From the NCBI GenBank assembly GCA_003020985.1, contig PXRM01000012.1, positions 39,641-103,640 on the forward strand: DNA of 64,000 nt. The letters run 5' to 3'. The notes under the pieces were generated by a model that was not told where the DNA came from, did no database searches, and worked only from the letters and a program-made list of their open reading frames with translations. The position numbers and the translations under genes were made by a program. The first letter of the stretch is position 1. Each line of letters opens with the position of its first letter. This DNA is from Halobacteriales archaeon QS_4_70_19 (GTDB lineage Archaea; Halobacteriota; Halobacteria; Halobacteriales; Haloarculaceae). Shown piece by piece: positions 9,227 through 17,785 of this stretch.

Positions 9227-9338
9227 CTACGGGTCGTTTTCGGAGATATTTCCGTTAGAAAGCCGTTACTATCTACACATCTCCTTTATCCGATAACCAG
9301 AAAGTATATATGATCAGTTATGCGAGTGCGAGCGGTTG

Positions 9339-9352
9339 TTAGGAGCGCCTAA
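9339..9352. promoter_or_regulatory. putative iron-box operator, copy 1
   Basis: TTAGGAGCGCCTAA is a perfect palindrome with 5-base arms and a 4-base centre. It resembles half of the bacterial DtxR/IdeR site and the type of site proposed for haloarchaeal DtxR-family iron regulators. It lies 43 bases before the start of the GT75/iron-transport operon and 28 bases from a second copy. Confidence 0.6.
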
Positions 9353-9366
9353 ACATCGTCAAGGTT

Positions 9367-9380
9367 TTAGGAACCCCTAA
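9367..9380. promoter_or_regulatory. putative iron-box operator, copy 2
   Basis: TTAGGAACCCCTAA is a second perfect TTAGG-N4-CCTAA palindrome, 28 bases centre-to-centre from the first, ending 14 bases before the ATG at 9395. A bound repressor would cover the region where transcription should begin. An AT-rich tract with AGTATATATG at 9303-9312 lies further upstream. Confidence 0.6.
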
Positions 9381-9394
9381 ACAATCCGCTCGCA

Positions 9395-10615
9395 ATGAGT
9401 TCCACTGCGAACCCGGAGGGCCCCGACACGTGCGTCGTCGTCCCGACGATCCGCGAGCACGAGTGCGTTCGGGACTACGTCGCGAACGCCCGCGAGTACG
9501 GCCACGCGGACCGCCTCTTTTTTGTCCTCGTCACCGAGGACTTCTGCGACGCGGACGCCATGCGCGAGATGCTCGACGACCTCGACATCGCCGGCGCGGT
9601 CTTCGACGAGTCCGACCGGCACGACTGGTACGCCGAGCACGGCATCGAGGACTACGGCCACGTCGTCCCGGCGGCGAGCCACGCCCAGACCTCCTTCGGA
9701 CTCCTCTACCTGTGGGCCCACGACTTCGAGTTCGGCGTCTTCATCGACGACGACACGCTCCCCCACGACACGGACTTCTTCGGGGGACACTACCGGAACC
9801 TCTCGTACGAGGGGTCGGTCACCGAGGTCCGGTCGGCCGACGAGGACCGGCGCTGGGTGAACGTCCTCTACCAGAACTTCGACGAGCACGGCCTCTACCC
9901 CCGGGGGTACCCGTACGCGGCGATGGGGGGCGGCCACGAGACGACCACCACGGACCTCGCACGGGGCGACGTCGTCGCCTCGCAGGGGCTCTGGACGAAC
10001 GTCCCCGACCTCGACGCGGTGCGCATCCTGATGGACGGCGACCTGCAGGGGCAGGCCGAAACCCGCACGACGGCCGCCGACTTCGGCGACGACTTCGTCG
10101 TCGCGCCGGGCCACTACACGACCGTCTGCTCGATGAACCTCGCCTTCCGGCGCGAGGTCGTCCCCGCGTTCTACCAGCTCCCGATGGACGACAACGAGTG
10201 GGACGTCGGGCGCTTCGACGACATCTGGTCGGGCGTCTTCCTCAAGCGCGCGGCCGACATCCTCGGCAAGCGCGTCCTCACGGGGACGCCGCTCTGCGAG
10301 CACAACAAGGCCCCGCGCTCCACGTTCGACGACCTCAACAACGAGGTGCCGGCGCTGGAGCTGAACGAGCACGTCTGGCGGGTGGTCGACGACGTGGGCG
10401 GGGACGCCGACACCTTCCGTAGCGCGTTCGCGGCGATGGCCGACGCATTCGCCGACGGCGAGTTCGAGGACTGGAACAACGGGGACTTCCTCGTCTTCGT
10501 CGGCGAGCACATGCGCGACTGGCTCGACTGCCTGGACGCGCTGGACGCGGGCCGGCCGGTCCCGGCGAGCGCGAGTGCGACCGTCGCGGAGACCGGGGGT
10601 GAAGCGGATGACTGA
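9395..10615 (+). CDS. reversibly glycosylated polypeptide family protein (GT75; 'alpha-1,4-glucan-protein synthase')
   Basis: 406 residues. Plant members of this family are UDP-arabinopyranose mutases that can be self-glycosylated on an arginine. Family marks are CVVVPTIREHE (11-23), the acidic nucleotide-sugar motif FIDDDTLPHD (116-125), and FYQLPMDDNEWDVGRFDD followed by IWSG (259-280), with GTPLCEHNKAPRSTFDDLNN after it. The substrate in haloarchaea is unknown. It is first in an operon with a ferric-type ABC importer and shares an 8-base ATGACTGA overlap with the binding-protein gene. Two iron-box-like palindromes precede it. An iron-linked sugar-nucleotide or self-glycosylation role is inferred. 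Confidence 0.85.
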   Translation: MSSTANPEGPDTCVVVPTIREHECVRDYVANAREYGHADRLFFVLVTEDFCDADAMREMLDDLDIAGAVFDESDRHDWYAEHGIEDYGHVVPAASHAQTSFGLLYLWAHDFEFGVFIDDDTLPHDTDFFGGHYRNLSYEGSVTEVRSADEDRRWVNVLYQNFDEHGLYPRGYPYAAMGGGHETTTTDLARGDVVASQGLWTNVPDLDAVRILMDGDLQGQAETRTTAADFGDDFVVAPGHYTTVCSMNLAFRREVVPAFYQLPMDDNEWDVGRFDDIWSGVFLKRAADILGKRVLTGTPLCEHNKAPRSTFDDLNNEVPALELNEHVWRVVDDVGGDADTFRSAFAAMADAFADGEFEDWNNGDFLVFVGEHMRDWLDCLDALDAGRPVPASASATVAETGGEADD

Positions 10616-11792
10616 GCGCCCCGGCGCCCGCGACGGCTCGCGACGGACGCGCCGGCGGTTCCTCGCCGCCACCGGCACCGCGAGCGCGGCCGCGCTCGCC
10701 GGCTGCAGCGGTTTCCTCGGCGGCGACGGTGGCGACGGTGGCGACGGCGGTGATGGCCCCGGCGGCGACTCCCTCGACGACTTCCGCGGGTCCGGCGCCA
10801 ACGTGGGCGGCCGGGGGGAGATCTCCGGGACCCGCATGGACGACCTCCCGGACCTGTCCGGGCAGCTCAACATCTACCTCGGTGGCGGCGAGGGTGGGCT
10901 CTACACGGACCTGCTGAGCCTGCTGAGCGACCGCTACCCGGAGTTCAACCCCAACCACCGCCTCGAACCGAGTGCCCAGCTCGCGAGCAAGATCTCCGAG
11001 GAGGAGTCCGGCGACGGGAGCTTCGCGGACGTGTTCTGGGCGGTCGACGCCGGTTCCCTCGCCAGCGTGGCCTCGCAGGGGTACACCCGCGCCCTCCCCG
11101 ACGACGTCGTCAGTCCGGTCCCGGAGCAGTTCCGGCCGGACGACGCCTGGGTCGGCGTCGCCGGCCGGGCCCGCGCGGTCCCGTACAACACGAACCAGCT
11201 CTCCGAGAGCGACATCCCGGACACGGTCCGCCAGTTCCCCGACACGAGCGCGCTCCAGGGCGCGATGGGCTGGGCGCCGTCGTACAGCTCGTTCCAGGCG
11301 TTCGTCACGGCGATGCGGCTGCTCCGCGGCGACCAGGCGACGCGCCAGTGGCTCACCAGTATGCAGGACGCCGGCGTCTCCAGCTACAACAACGAGTTCC
11401 TCGTCTCGAACGCCGTCGCGGACGGGGAGATCGCCGCGGGCTTTGCCAACCACTACTACGCGCTCCGGGTGAAGGCCGCACGACCCGACGCGCCCATCGA
11501 CCTCGCGTTCACCAGCGGCGACGCGGGCGCCCTCGTCAACGTCTCCGGTGCCGAGGTGCTCCGGGGGACCGAGAAGGTCGACCTCGCGGAGAACTTCATC
11601 GCCCACCTGCTGACGGTGGAGGCCCAGGAGTTCTTCGCCACCCGGACGTTCGCCTACCCGATGATCTCCGGCGTGCCGCCGGTCGGCGGCCTGCCGCGCA
11701 TCGACGAGCTGAGCCCGCCGGACGTCGACCTCTCCCGGCTCTCCGACGTGGAGGGGACCATCGACGTCCTGCGGGACGCGGGGGCCCTGTAG
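10608..11792 (+). CDS. ferric-iron-type ABC transporter substrate-binding lipoprotein
   Basis: 394 residues. Twin-arginine signal RRTRRRFLAATGTASAAALA is followed by the lipobox LAGC, then a Gly/Asp-rich linker, so it is anchored outside the membrane. The body has the FbpA/FutA-type pattern: a first lobe with LNIYLGGGEGGLYTDLLSL, then VFWAVDAGSLASV, then RARAVPYNTNQL, then NFIAHLLTVEAQEFFATRTF and AYPMISG near the end. It should deliver a metal, most likely Fe(III), to the permease encoded 4 bases downstream. Metal ligands could not be assigned with certainty. Confidence 0.88.
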   Translation: MTERPGARDGSRRTRRRFLAATGTASAAALAGCSGFLGGDGGDGGDGGDGPGGDSLDDFRGSGANVGGRGEISGTRMDDLPDLSGQLNIYLGGGEGGLYTDLLSLLSDRYPEFNPNHRLEPSAQLASKISEEESGDGSFADVFWAVDAGSLASVASQGYTRALPDDVVSPVPEQFRPDDAWVGVAGRARAVPYNTNQLSESDIPDTVRQFPDTSALQGAMGWAPSYSSFQAFVTAMRLLRGDQATRQWLTSMQDAGVSSYNNEFLVSNAVADGEIAAGFANHYYALRVKAARPDAPIDLAFTSGDAGALVNVSGAEVLRGTEKVDLAENFIAHLLTVEAQEFFATRTFAYPMISGVPPVGGLPRIDELSPPDVDLSRLSDVEGTIDVLRDAGAL

Positions 11793-11796
11793 GGAG

Positions 11797-13410
11797 ATGT
11801 CTGCGGGGGAGGGACTCTCGGCGGTCCGGCGCCGCCTCCGGCGGGAGGCGGAGGGTGACGGCCTCGGCCTCACACTCCTGAGTGGCGCCATCGCCGCCGC
11901 CGTCCTCTCCCCGGTCGCGTGGCTGTTCCTCCGGGTCGTCGACATCCCGGCCACCGAGGCGCTCTCCCTGCTGACCGCTCCCTCGACGACCCGCGTCCTC
12001 ACGAACAGCGTCCTGCTCGTGACCGCCGTCACCGCGGCGTCCGTGCTGCTGGGGGTCCCGCTCGCGGTCCTGACGGTGCGGACCGACCTGCCCGCGCGCC
12101 GCTTTTTCACGGTCGTGCTCGCGCTCCCGCTGGTGGTCCCGTCGTACATCGGCGCGTTCGCGTTCGTGTCGGCGTTCGGGCCGCGCGGCGCGCTGGCGGA
12201 CGTGCTCGCCCCCCTCGGCATCGAGCGGCTCCCGGAGATCTACGGCCTCCCGGGCGCGACACTCGTCCTGACGCTGTACATCTACCCGTACGTCTTCCTC
12301 ACGACGCGGGCGGCGCTGCTGTCCCTCGACGCGTCGCTCGTCGAGGCAGCCCGCACGCTGGGGGAGGGCCGGCTCGGGGCCTTCCGCCAGGTGACGTTCC
12401 CCCGCATCGTCCCCGGTATCGCCGCCGGCGGGCTCCTCGTCGCGCTGTACACGCTCTCGGACTTCGGGACGCCCGCCATCATGCAGGTGGACGTGTTCAC
12501 GTCCTACATCTACGTCGCGTACAACGGGTTCGCGGCCGACCAGGCGGCGCTGCTGTCGCTCCAGCTCCTCGGCGTCACGACGGTCATCCTGGCCCTCGAA
12601 TCACGGATCGGTCAGGACGACGCGAGCGCCTACGCCTCGGGCGGGGGCGGCGCGGCGACCAGAATCAGGCTCGGTGCGTGGCGCTGGGTCGCGGCGCTGG
12701 CCTGCCTCGCCGTCACCGCGGTCGCGCTCGTCCTCCCCGTTGCAGTCCTGCTCCTGTGGCTGTTCCGGGGCGGCCCGGGGTACGCCGGCGGCGGGTTCCC
12801 GTTCGAACTCGCCTTCGCGGTCAACTCGGTCGGCGTCTCGGCGGCGGCCGCGCTGGTGTCGGTCGTGCTGGCGGTGCCGGTGGGCTACGTCGCAGCCCGG
12901 CGGTCCTCCCTCCCGGCCCGCCTCGCGGAGCGTGCCACCTACGTCGGCTACGCGGTGCCCGGCGTCGTGCTGGGCCTGGCGCTGGTCTTCTTCGGCGTGA
13001 AGTTCGCGCCGGCGCTCTACCAGACGCTCCCGCTGCTCGTGTTCGCATACGTCGTGCGCTTCCTCCCACAGGCCGTCGGGACGGCCTCCTCCTCGGTCCT
13101 GCAGGTCGACCGACAGCTGCTCGAGGCGGCCCGGGCGCTGGGCGAGTCACCCGGCCGGGCGTTCCGGCGCGTGACGCTCCCGCTCATCTGGCCCGGCGTC
13201 CTCGCGGGGGCTGCACTGGTCTTCCTCACGACGATGAAGGAGCTTCCGGCGACACTCCTTCTCCGTCCGACAGGTTTTGAAACACTGGTGAGTTACATCT
13301 GGCAGGTCCAGGAGGCGGGCTACTACGGGCTGGCCGCGGTGCCGGCGCTGACGCTCATCGCGGTCTCGGCCCTCTCGATGGCCGTCATCCTGGCACAGGA
13401 GCGACGCTGA
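11797..13410 (+). CDS. iron ABC transporter permease (fused two-domain)
   Basis: 537 residues, about twelve membrane helices, made of two fused permease halves as in FbpB. Each half has a cytoplasmic EAA loop for contact with the ATPase: EAARTLGEGRLGAFRQVTFP at about residues 185-205 and EAARALGESPGRAFRRVTLP at about 444-463. It sits between the binding-protein and ATPase genes with gaps of 4 and 1 bases, so one transcript is almost certain. Confidence 0.92.
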   Translation: MSAGEGLSAVRRRLRREAEGDGLGLTLLSGAIAAAVLSPVAWLFLRVVDIPATEALSLLTAPSTTRVLTNSVLLVTAVTAASVLLGVPLAVLTVRTDLPARRFFTVVLALPLVVPSYIGAFAFVSAFGPRGALADVLAPLGIERLPEIYGLPGATLVLTLYIYPYVFLTTRAALLSLDASLVEAARTLGEGRLGAFRQVTFPRIVPGIAAGGLLVALYTLSDFGTPAIMQVDVFTSYIYVAYNGFAADQAALLSLQLLGVTTVILALESRIGQDDASAYASGGGGAATRIRLGAWRWVAALACLAVTAVALVLPVAVLLLWLFRGGPGYAGGGFPFELAFAVNSVGVSAAAALVSVVLAVPVGYVAARRSSLPARLAERATYVGYAVPGVVLGLALVFFGVKFAPALYQTLPLLVFAYVVRFLPQAVGTASSSVLQVDRQLLEAARALGESPGRAFRRVTLPLIWPGVLAGAALVFLTTMKELPATLLLRPTGFETLVSYIWQVQEAGYYGLAAVPALTLIAVSALSMAVILAQERR

Positions 13411-13411
13411 C

Positions 13412-14659
13412 ATGGCACGACAGGATCCGACGACGACGGGTGCAGGCGCCGACGCCGCGACGGACCGCGGCGAGGTCGAGGAGCAGCTGGACCGGACCCG
13501 TGCCGACCCCGCGCTCGACGGGGACGTCGGCTGGAGCACCGACGCGGCCGGCGGGGAGGGCGACGCCGTCCTCGAGCTCGACGGCGTCACCAAGCGGTTC
13601 GGCGACACGGTGGCCGTCGACGACGTGTCGATGACCGTCTCGCGCGGTGAACTGCTCACGCTGCTGGGACCGTCGGGTTGCGGGAAGACGACTACCCTCC
13701 GGCTGCTGGCCGGGCTCGAACGACCGGACGAGGGGGTCATCCGGCTGAACGGCGAGCCCGTCGCCGTCGGCACTGTAGAAGGTGCGGCCGCCGACGATGC
13801 CAACGACGCAGCCGGCGCCCGCTTCCTCCCGCCGGAGGAACGGGACGTGGGGCTGGTCTTCCAGGACTTCGCGCTGTTCCCCCACCTCTCGGTCGCGGAG
13901 AACGTCGCCTTCGGCCTGGAGGGTGACGCCGACGAGAACGCCGACCGCGTCGAGGAACTGCTCGACCTCGTCGACCTGCCGGGCTACGAGGACCGGCGGC
14001 CGGACGAACTGTCCGGGGGCGAGCGCCAGCGGGTCGCCCTCGCCCGGTCGCTCGCGCCCGAGCCGGCCGTCCTGCTGCTCGACGAGCCGTTCTCCAACCT
14101 CGACGTCCGGCTCCGGGTCGCCATGCGCGAGGAGGTCCGGGACATCCTCAAGCGGGCCGGCGTCACGGCCGTCTCCGTCACGCACGACCAGGAGGAGGCC
14201 CTCTCCATCTCCGACCGCGTGGCCGTGATGAACGGCGGTCACGTCGCGCAGATCGGGAGCCCCGAGGGACTGTTCCAGCACCCCGAGTCGCGGTTCGTCG
14301 CGAGCTTCCTGGGACAGGCGTCGTTCGTCGACGCCGAGGTCCGCCCGGACTGCATCGAGACGGGCCTGGGCTGTGTCGACCCCTCGGACCTCGCCGGCCC
14401 CATCGACGCCTACGACGGCACCCACATCCAGATTCTCGTCCGGCCGGACGACCTCCGGGCCATGCCGGCCCCGGAGGGGGGGGCCGACGGGCGCATCGTC
14501 CGCCGCCAGTACAACGGTCCCACGTTCGTCTACCGTGTCGAGCTGTCGAGCGGCGACACCGTCCACTGCATGCACAACCACGTCGAGGAGTTCTCCGTCG
14601 GCCAGTCGGTCGCGGTGGAGCTGACGGCCGACCACCAGATCGCCTGGTACCCGCCGTGA
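13412..14659 (+). CDS. iron ABC transporter ATP-binding protein
   Basis: 415 residues. Walker A GPSGCGKTT, ABC signature LSGGERQR and Walker B VLLLDEPFSNLDVRLR followed by the switch SVTHDQEEA are all intact. A C-terminal region from about residue 300 (QILVRPDDLRAMPAPEGG and onward) is TOBE-like, as in FbpC-type ATPases. An acidic N-terminal extension of about 45 residues precedes the ABC domain. An Asp/Ala-rich insert of about 25 residues (GTVEGAAADDANDAAG) sits before the Q-loop VGLVFQDFALFPHL. It energises the iron permease. Confidence 0.93.
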   Translation: MARQDPTTTGAGADAATDRGEVEEQLDRTRADPALDGDVGWSTDAAGGEGDAVLELDGVTKRFGDTVAVDDVSMTVSRGELLTLLGPSGCGKTTTLRLLAGLERPDEGVIRLNGEPVAVGTVEGAAADDANDAAGARFLPPEERDVGLVFQDFALFPHLSVAENVAFGLEGDADENADRVEELLDLVDLPGYEDRRPDELSGGERQRVALARSLAPEPAVLLLDEPFSNLDVRLRVAMREEVRDILKRAGVTAVSVTHDQEEALSISDRVAVMNGGHVAQIGSPEGLFQHPESRFVASFLGQASFVDAEVRPDCIETGLGCVDPSDLAGPIDAYDGTHIQILVRPDDLRAMPAPEGGADGRIVRRQYNGPTFVYRVELSSGDTVHCMHNHVEEFSVGQSVAVELTADHQIAWYPP

Positions 14660-14666
14660 GCACACC

Positions 14667-16883
14667 GTGAGCCGCGCCGACCCGCCGACGCGCTCGACAC
14701 CGTCGCTCCCGGACCTGGACACCCGAACACGGTGGCGACTCGCCGTCGGCGCCCTGGCCGTCGTCGCGGGGCTCGGGGTCCTCTTGCTCTCCCACCGGCT
14801 GTTCCCCTACCATTCAACCAACCACGACGAGGCCGTCTACCTCCATCAGGCCGCGATGCTGCTGGAGGGACAGCTCGTCCTCCGGCCGCCGGTGGACGTG
14901 ACGTTCCGCCCCTGGTTCTTCGTGAAGGCGGGCCCGGAGCTCTACTCCAAGTACACGCCCGTCACGGCCGTCGTCTTCGCGGTCGGGATGGCGCTGGGCG
15001 ACCCACGACTGTCACTGGCCGGTGTCGCGGCCGCACTCGTGGTGCTCACCTACGCCGTCGGCGCCGAGGCCTTCGACCGCCGGACCGCCCTGCTCGGTGC
15101 GGTCCTCGTCGCCGTCTCGCCGCTCTACCTCGTCCAGACCGCCCTCTTCCTCCCGTACGCGCCGGCGCTGGCGTTCGAGCTGCTGTTCGCGTGGGCCTAC
15201 CTCCGGTCGGTCCGGACGGGCTCGCGTCGCCTGGCTGCATTCGCGGGGCTCGCCATCGGCGTTGCCTTCTTCGCCCGCCCGTACACCGCGGTCCTGTTCG
15301 CGACGCCGTTCGTCCTCCACGCGTGCTGGACACTGGGGCGGGCGGTCGGGGTGGACGAACTGGACCCGGTGCCCGTGACGCTCCGGCAGGGGCTCGTCGC
15401 GGCCTGTGGCCTGCTGGGGGTCGCCCTCACCCTCGCCTACAACGCCCGGATGACCGGCGACCCGTTCACCTTCCCGTACCAGGTGTTCGCACCCCGTGAC
15501 GACCTCGGCTTCGGCACCCGGCGCATCCTCGGCTACGAGCGCGACTACACCCCGGCGCTGGCGCTGGAGGCTAACGCCCGCGTCATCCGTGCGCTCCTGA
15601 CGCGCTGGGTCGTCGCCGGCCCGCTCGGGACCGTCCTCGCGGCCGTGGGGCTCGGGACGACCGCCCTGCGTGTGCGACGGGTGGTCGCGCGTCGCGACGG
15701 CGGCCCCGTCGCTGCGGCCGTCTCGTCCGACCCCGTCGACGACACCGACACCAGACTCGCCCCCCGGCTCGTCCTCGCGGGGCTGTTCGTGACGGTCGTC
15801 GCCGGGAACGTCTACTTCTGGGGGAACCTCAACGTGCTCGGGCAGCTGGAGGCGGCGGGCGACGGGCTGATCTCGCTGTACGGACCCTACTACCACTTCG
15901 ACCTCGTAGTGCCGACGGCGCTGTTCGCGGCGCTGGGACTCCGCCTGCTGGCGGGTCGCTGGCGGTCGCTCGCCGCGTCGCGGTTCGACGGCCACACGGC
16001 CGGACGGGTGGCCGTCGCCGGTCTCATCGTCGGCGCGCTCGTAGTCGGGGGACCGGCGGCCGCCGTCGCGGCCGGTCCCGTCGCGGAGAACGCGGAGACC
16101 TCCGACCAGCTCGCGGCCGCCTACGCGCCGCTCGAACCGCGCCCGCCCGTAGGGGTCGTGTTTCTCCCCACGCCGTACGGCGACTGGCTCCACCACCCCT
16201 TCCAGGCGCTGCGGAACGAGCCCACCTTCGACGGCCGGACGGTGTACGCGATGCGCGAACGCCAGTTCGACGTCGTCGACGCCTACCCCGACCGTGCGCT
16301 CTACCGCTACGGCTACCGCGGGGAGTGGGCGCCGTTCGTCGGTGAGCCGGTCGCGCCGCGGCTCTACCGGATCAGGCACGTCCGCGACGAACGTGTCACC
16401 GTCCACACCAGCTTGGGCGTCCCGGCGGGCGTCGACACGATGACGGTCCGGCTGGCCGGCGGCGGCCAGAGCACCTACTACTCGGTCCCGGGGCCGCCGG
16501 ACGAACTCGACGCCCGCATCGTCGTCACCGACGGTGAGGCCGGCCTCCGTGGGACCGACGTGACGCCCGTGAACCCGAACGACACCTCGGTCCCGGTCCA
16601 CGCCCGCGACGAGGTGCTGCTGGAGGTCAACGCCGAGTACGCACCCGGCAACGCCTTCGCCTACCGGCTCGAGACGCCCGTAGCGCTCGACGAGGGGGAG
16701 TACCGCGTCCTCACGCCGCACCCGCAGGTCTGCCGGGGCGCGGACCGCTGTGACGGCGAGGCCGCGTGGGTCCCGGAGACGGCCATGCCGGGAGTGACCG
16801 TGGAGACCCGGCTCTCGACGGGGCGGCCGGCGAACGCGACGGCGAACGGTACGACCGACCCGACCGACGGAGGGACGACATGA
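14667..16883 (+). CDS. GT-C type membrane glycosyltransferase (GT39/ArnT-like) with extracytoplasmic tail
   Basis: 738 residues, GTG start 7 bases after the ATPase stop. The first ~470 residues hold about eleven membrane helices. The first external loop contains STNHDEAVYLHQAAMLL, the acidic DE motif of GT-C enzymes that use polyprenyl-linked sugars. The remaining ~260 residues lie outside the membrane and have a beta-rich tail (RVTVHTSLGVPAGVDTMTVR). The arrangement fits a haloarchaeal family that transfers sugar to a surface protein or lipid. Its presence within an iron-uptake operon is unexpected. It overlaps the next gene by 4 bases (ATGA). Confidence 0.82.
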   Translation: MSRADPPTRSTPSLPDLDTRTRWRLAVGALAVVAGLGVLLLSHRLFPYHSTNHDEAVYLHQAAMLLEGQLVLRPPVDVTFRPWFFVKAGPELYSKYTPVTAVVFAVGMALGDPRLSLAGVAAALVVLTYAVGAEAFDRRTALLGAVLVAVSPLYLVQTALFLPYAPALAFELLFAWAYLRSVRTGSRRLAAFAGLAIGVAFFARPYTAVLFATPFVLHACWTLGRAVGVDELDPVPVTLRQGLVAACGLLGVALTLAYNARMTGDPFTFPYQVFAPRDDLGFGTRRILGYERDYTPALALEANARVIRALLTRWVVAGPLGTVLAAVGLGTTALRVRRVVARRDGGPVAAAVSSDPVDDTDTRLAPRLVLAGLFVTVVAGNVYFWGNLNVLGQLEAAGDGLISLYGPYYHFDLVVPTALFAALGLRLLAGRWRSLAASRFDGHTAGRVAVAGLIVGALVVGGPAAAVAAGPVAENAETSDQLAAAYAPLEPRPPVGVVFLPTPYGDWLHHPFQALRNEPTFDGRTVYAMRERQFDVVDAYPDRALYRYGYRGEWAPFVGEPVAPRLYRIRHVRDERVTVHTSLGVPAGVDTMTVRLAGGGQSTYYSVPGPPDELDARIVVTDGEAGLRGTDVTPVNPNDTSVPVHARDEVLLEVNAEYAPGNAFAYRLETPVALDEGEYRVLTPHPQVCRGADRCDGEAAWVPETAMPGVTVETRLSTGRPANATANGTTDPTDGGTT

Positions 16884-17473
16884 CCGAGGACTCGACACCA
16901 CCCACGGACGGAGGCGGCGAGGACGAGAGCGTCGACGCGGCACTCACCCGCCGGGACGCGATGGCCGCCCTGACGGCCGCCGGGGCAGCGACCGCGCTCG
17001 GCGGGTCGCTCGGCTGGGCTGTGCTGGCTACCGGGGACGACGACGAGGGGTTCTCCGACCGCGAGCGCGAGACGCTGGTCGCGCTGGCGGAGCACCTCTA
17101 CCCGTCAGCCGTCTCGAGCGTCGGGGACTTCGTCGAACGGTACACCGTCGGCCGGGTGCGCGACCGCCCGGAGTACGCCGCGGGGATGCGCGACGCGCTC
17201 GTGGCGCTCGACGACTACGCCCTCCAGTGGACGGAGCAGCGGTTCGTCGACCTCACCCCGGACCGCCGCGAGGTACTGCTGGAGAGCATGGGCGTCACCG
17301 TCGCCTCGCCCGAACCGGACGGACTCGACCCCGAGCGGGTCCGGTTCTACCTCGTCAACGAACTGCTGTTCGCGCTGTACAGCACACCCACGGGTGGCGA
17401 TCTGGTCGGCATCGAGAACCCGCAGGGCCACCCCGGCGGCACGACGAGCTACCGGGAGCCGCCCGGCCGCTGA
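16880..17473 (+). CDS. gluconate 2-dehydrogenase subunit 3-like, Tat-exported
   Basis: 197 residues. TRRDAMAALTAAGAATALGG is a twin-arginine signal. Afterwards FSDRERETLVALAEHLYPS, GRVRDRPEYAAGMRDALVAL and VRFYLVNELLFALYSTPTGG match the gluconate 2-dehydrogenase subunit 3 family. In bacteria and haloarchaea this small subunit accompanies a GMC flavoprotein and helps export it. No GMC gene adjoins; the only one in the window is about 17 kb away at 34319-35908. It ends the iron/glycosylation operon. Confidence 0.82.
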   Translation: MTEDSTPPTDGGGEDESVDAALTRRDAMAALTAAGAATALGGSLGWAVLATGDDDEGFSDRERETLVALAEHLYPSAVSSVGDFVERYTVGRVRDRPEYAAGMRDALVALDDYALQWTEQRFVDLTPDRREVLLESMGVTVASPEPDGLDPERVRFYLVNELLFALYSTPTGGDLVGIENPQGHPGGTTSYREPPGR

Positions 17474-17577
17474 GACGGCTCGGCTCGACCACCCGACGGC
17501 GGCTGGGGGCTCCGACTCGCGATCCGTATAGTCGTTCGGCACGACCTGTAGGGGGCAGCCGGCGCTCGTCTCCGGTG

Positions 17578-17721
17578 ATGTCGTCGAACGAATCGTCCCA
17601 AGAGAACGAATCGTCCTAGAAGAACGAACCGTCCCAGGAGGTCGACGAGGGCGCGGACGCCGCCCGAGGCGCTCGAGCGGACCCGGACATCGCCGGGCTC
17701 CGGGAGCGACTGCGGTCCTGA
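17578..17721 (+). pseudogene. small ORF with in-frame TAG and an 18-base tandem repeat
   Basis: From ATG 17578 the frame reads MSSNESSQENESS, then TAG at 17617-17619, then KNEPSQEVDEGADAARGARA and on to LRERLRS before TGA at 17719. Codon use and acidic character on both sides of the TAG look like one short gene. Three 18-base repeats at 17586-17639 begin GAACGAATCG or GAACGAACCG. The stop arose inside the second repeat unit. It is probably a pseudogene. The rest of the 17474-17785 gap shows only CGTATAG near 17524 as a possible promoter element. Confidence 0.35.
17586..17639 (+). repeat. three tandem 18-base repeats
   Basis: Three consecutive units, each starting GAACGAATCGTCC or GAACGAACCGTCC, occupy 17586-17603, 17604-17621 and 17622-17639. 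The unit length is a multiple of three and would encode six residues (NESSQE type). Confidence 0.8.
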
Positions 17722-17785
17722 CGCGGCAGGCTCCCGGGTCGCCCCGTCCCAAACAGTTACGCGGCCACGGGGGGTCGGATGGGGC

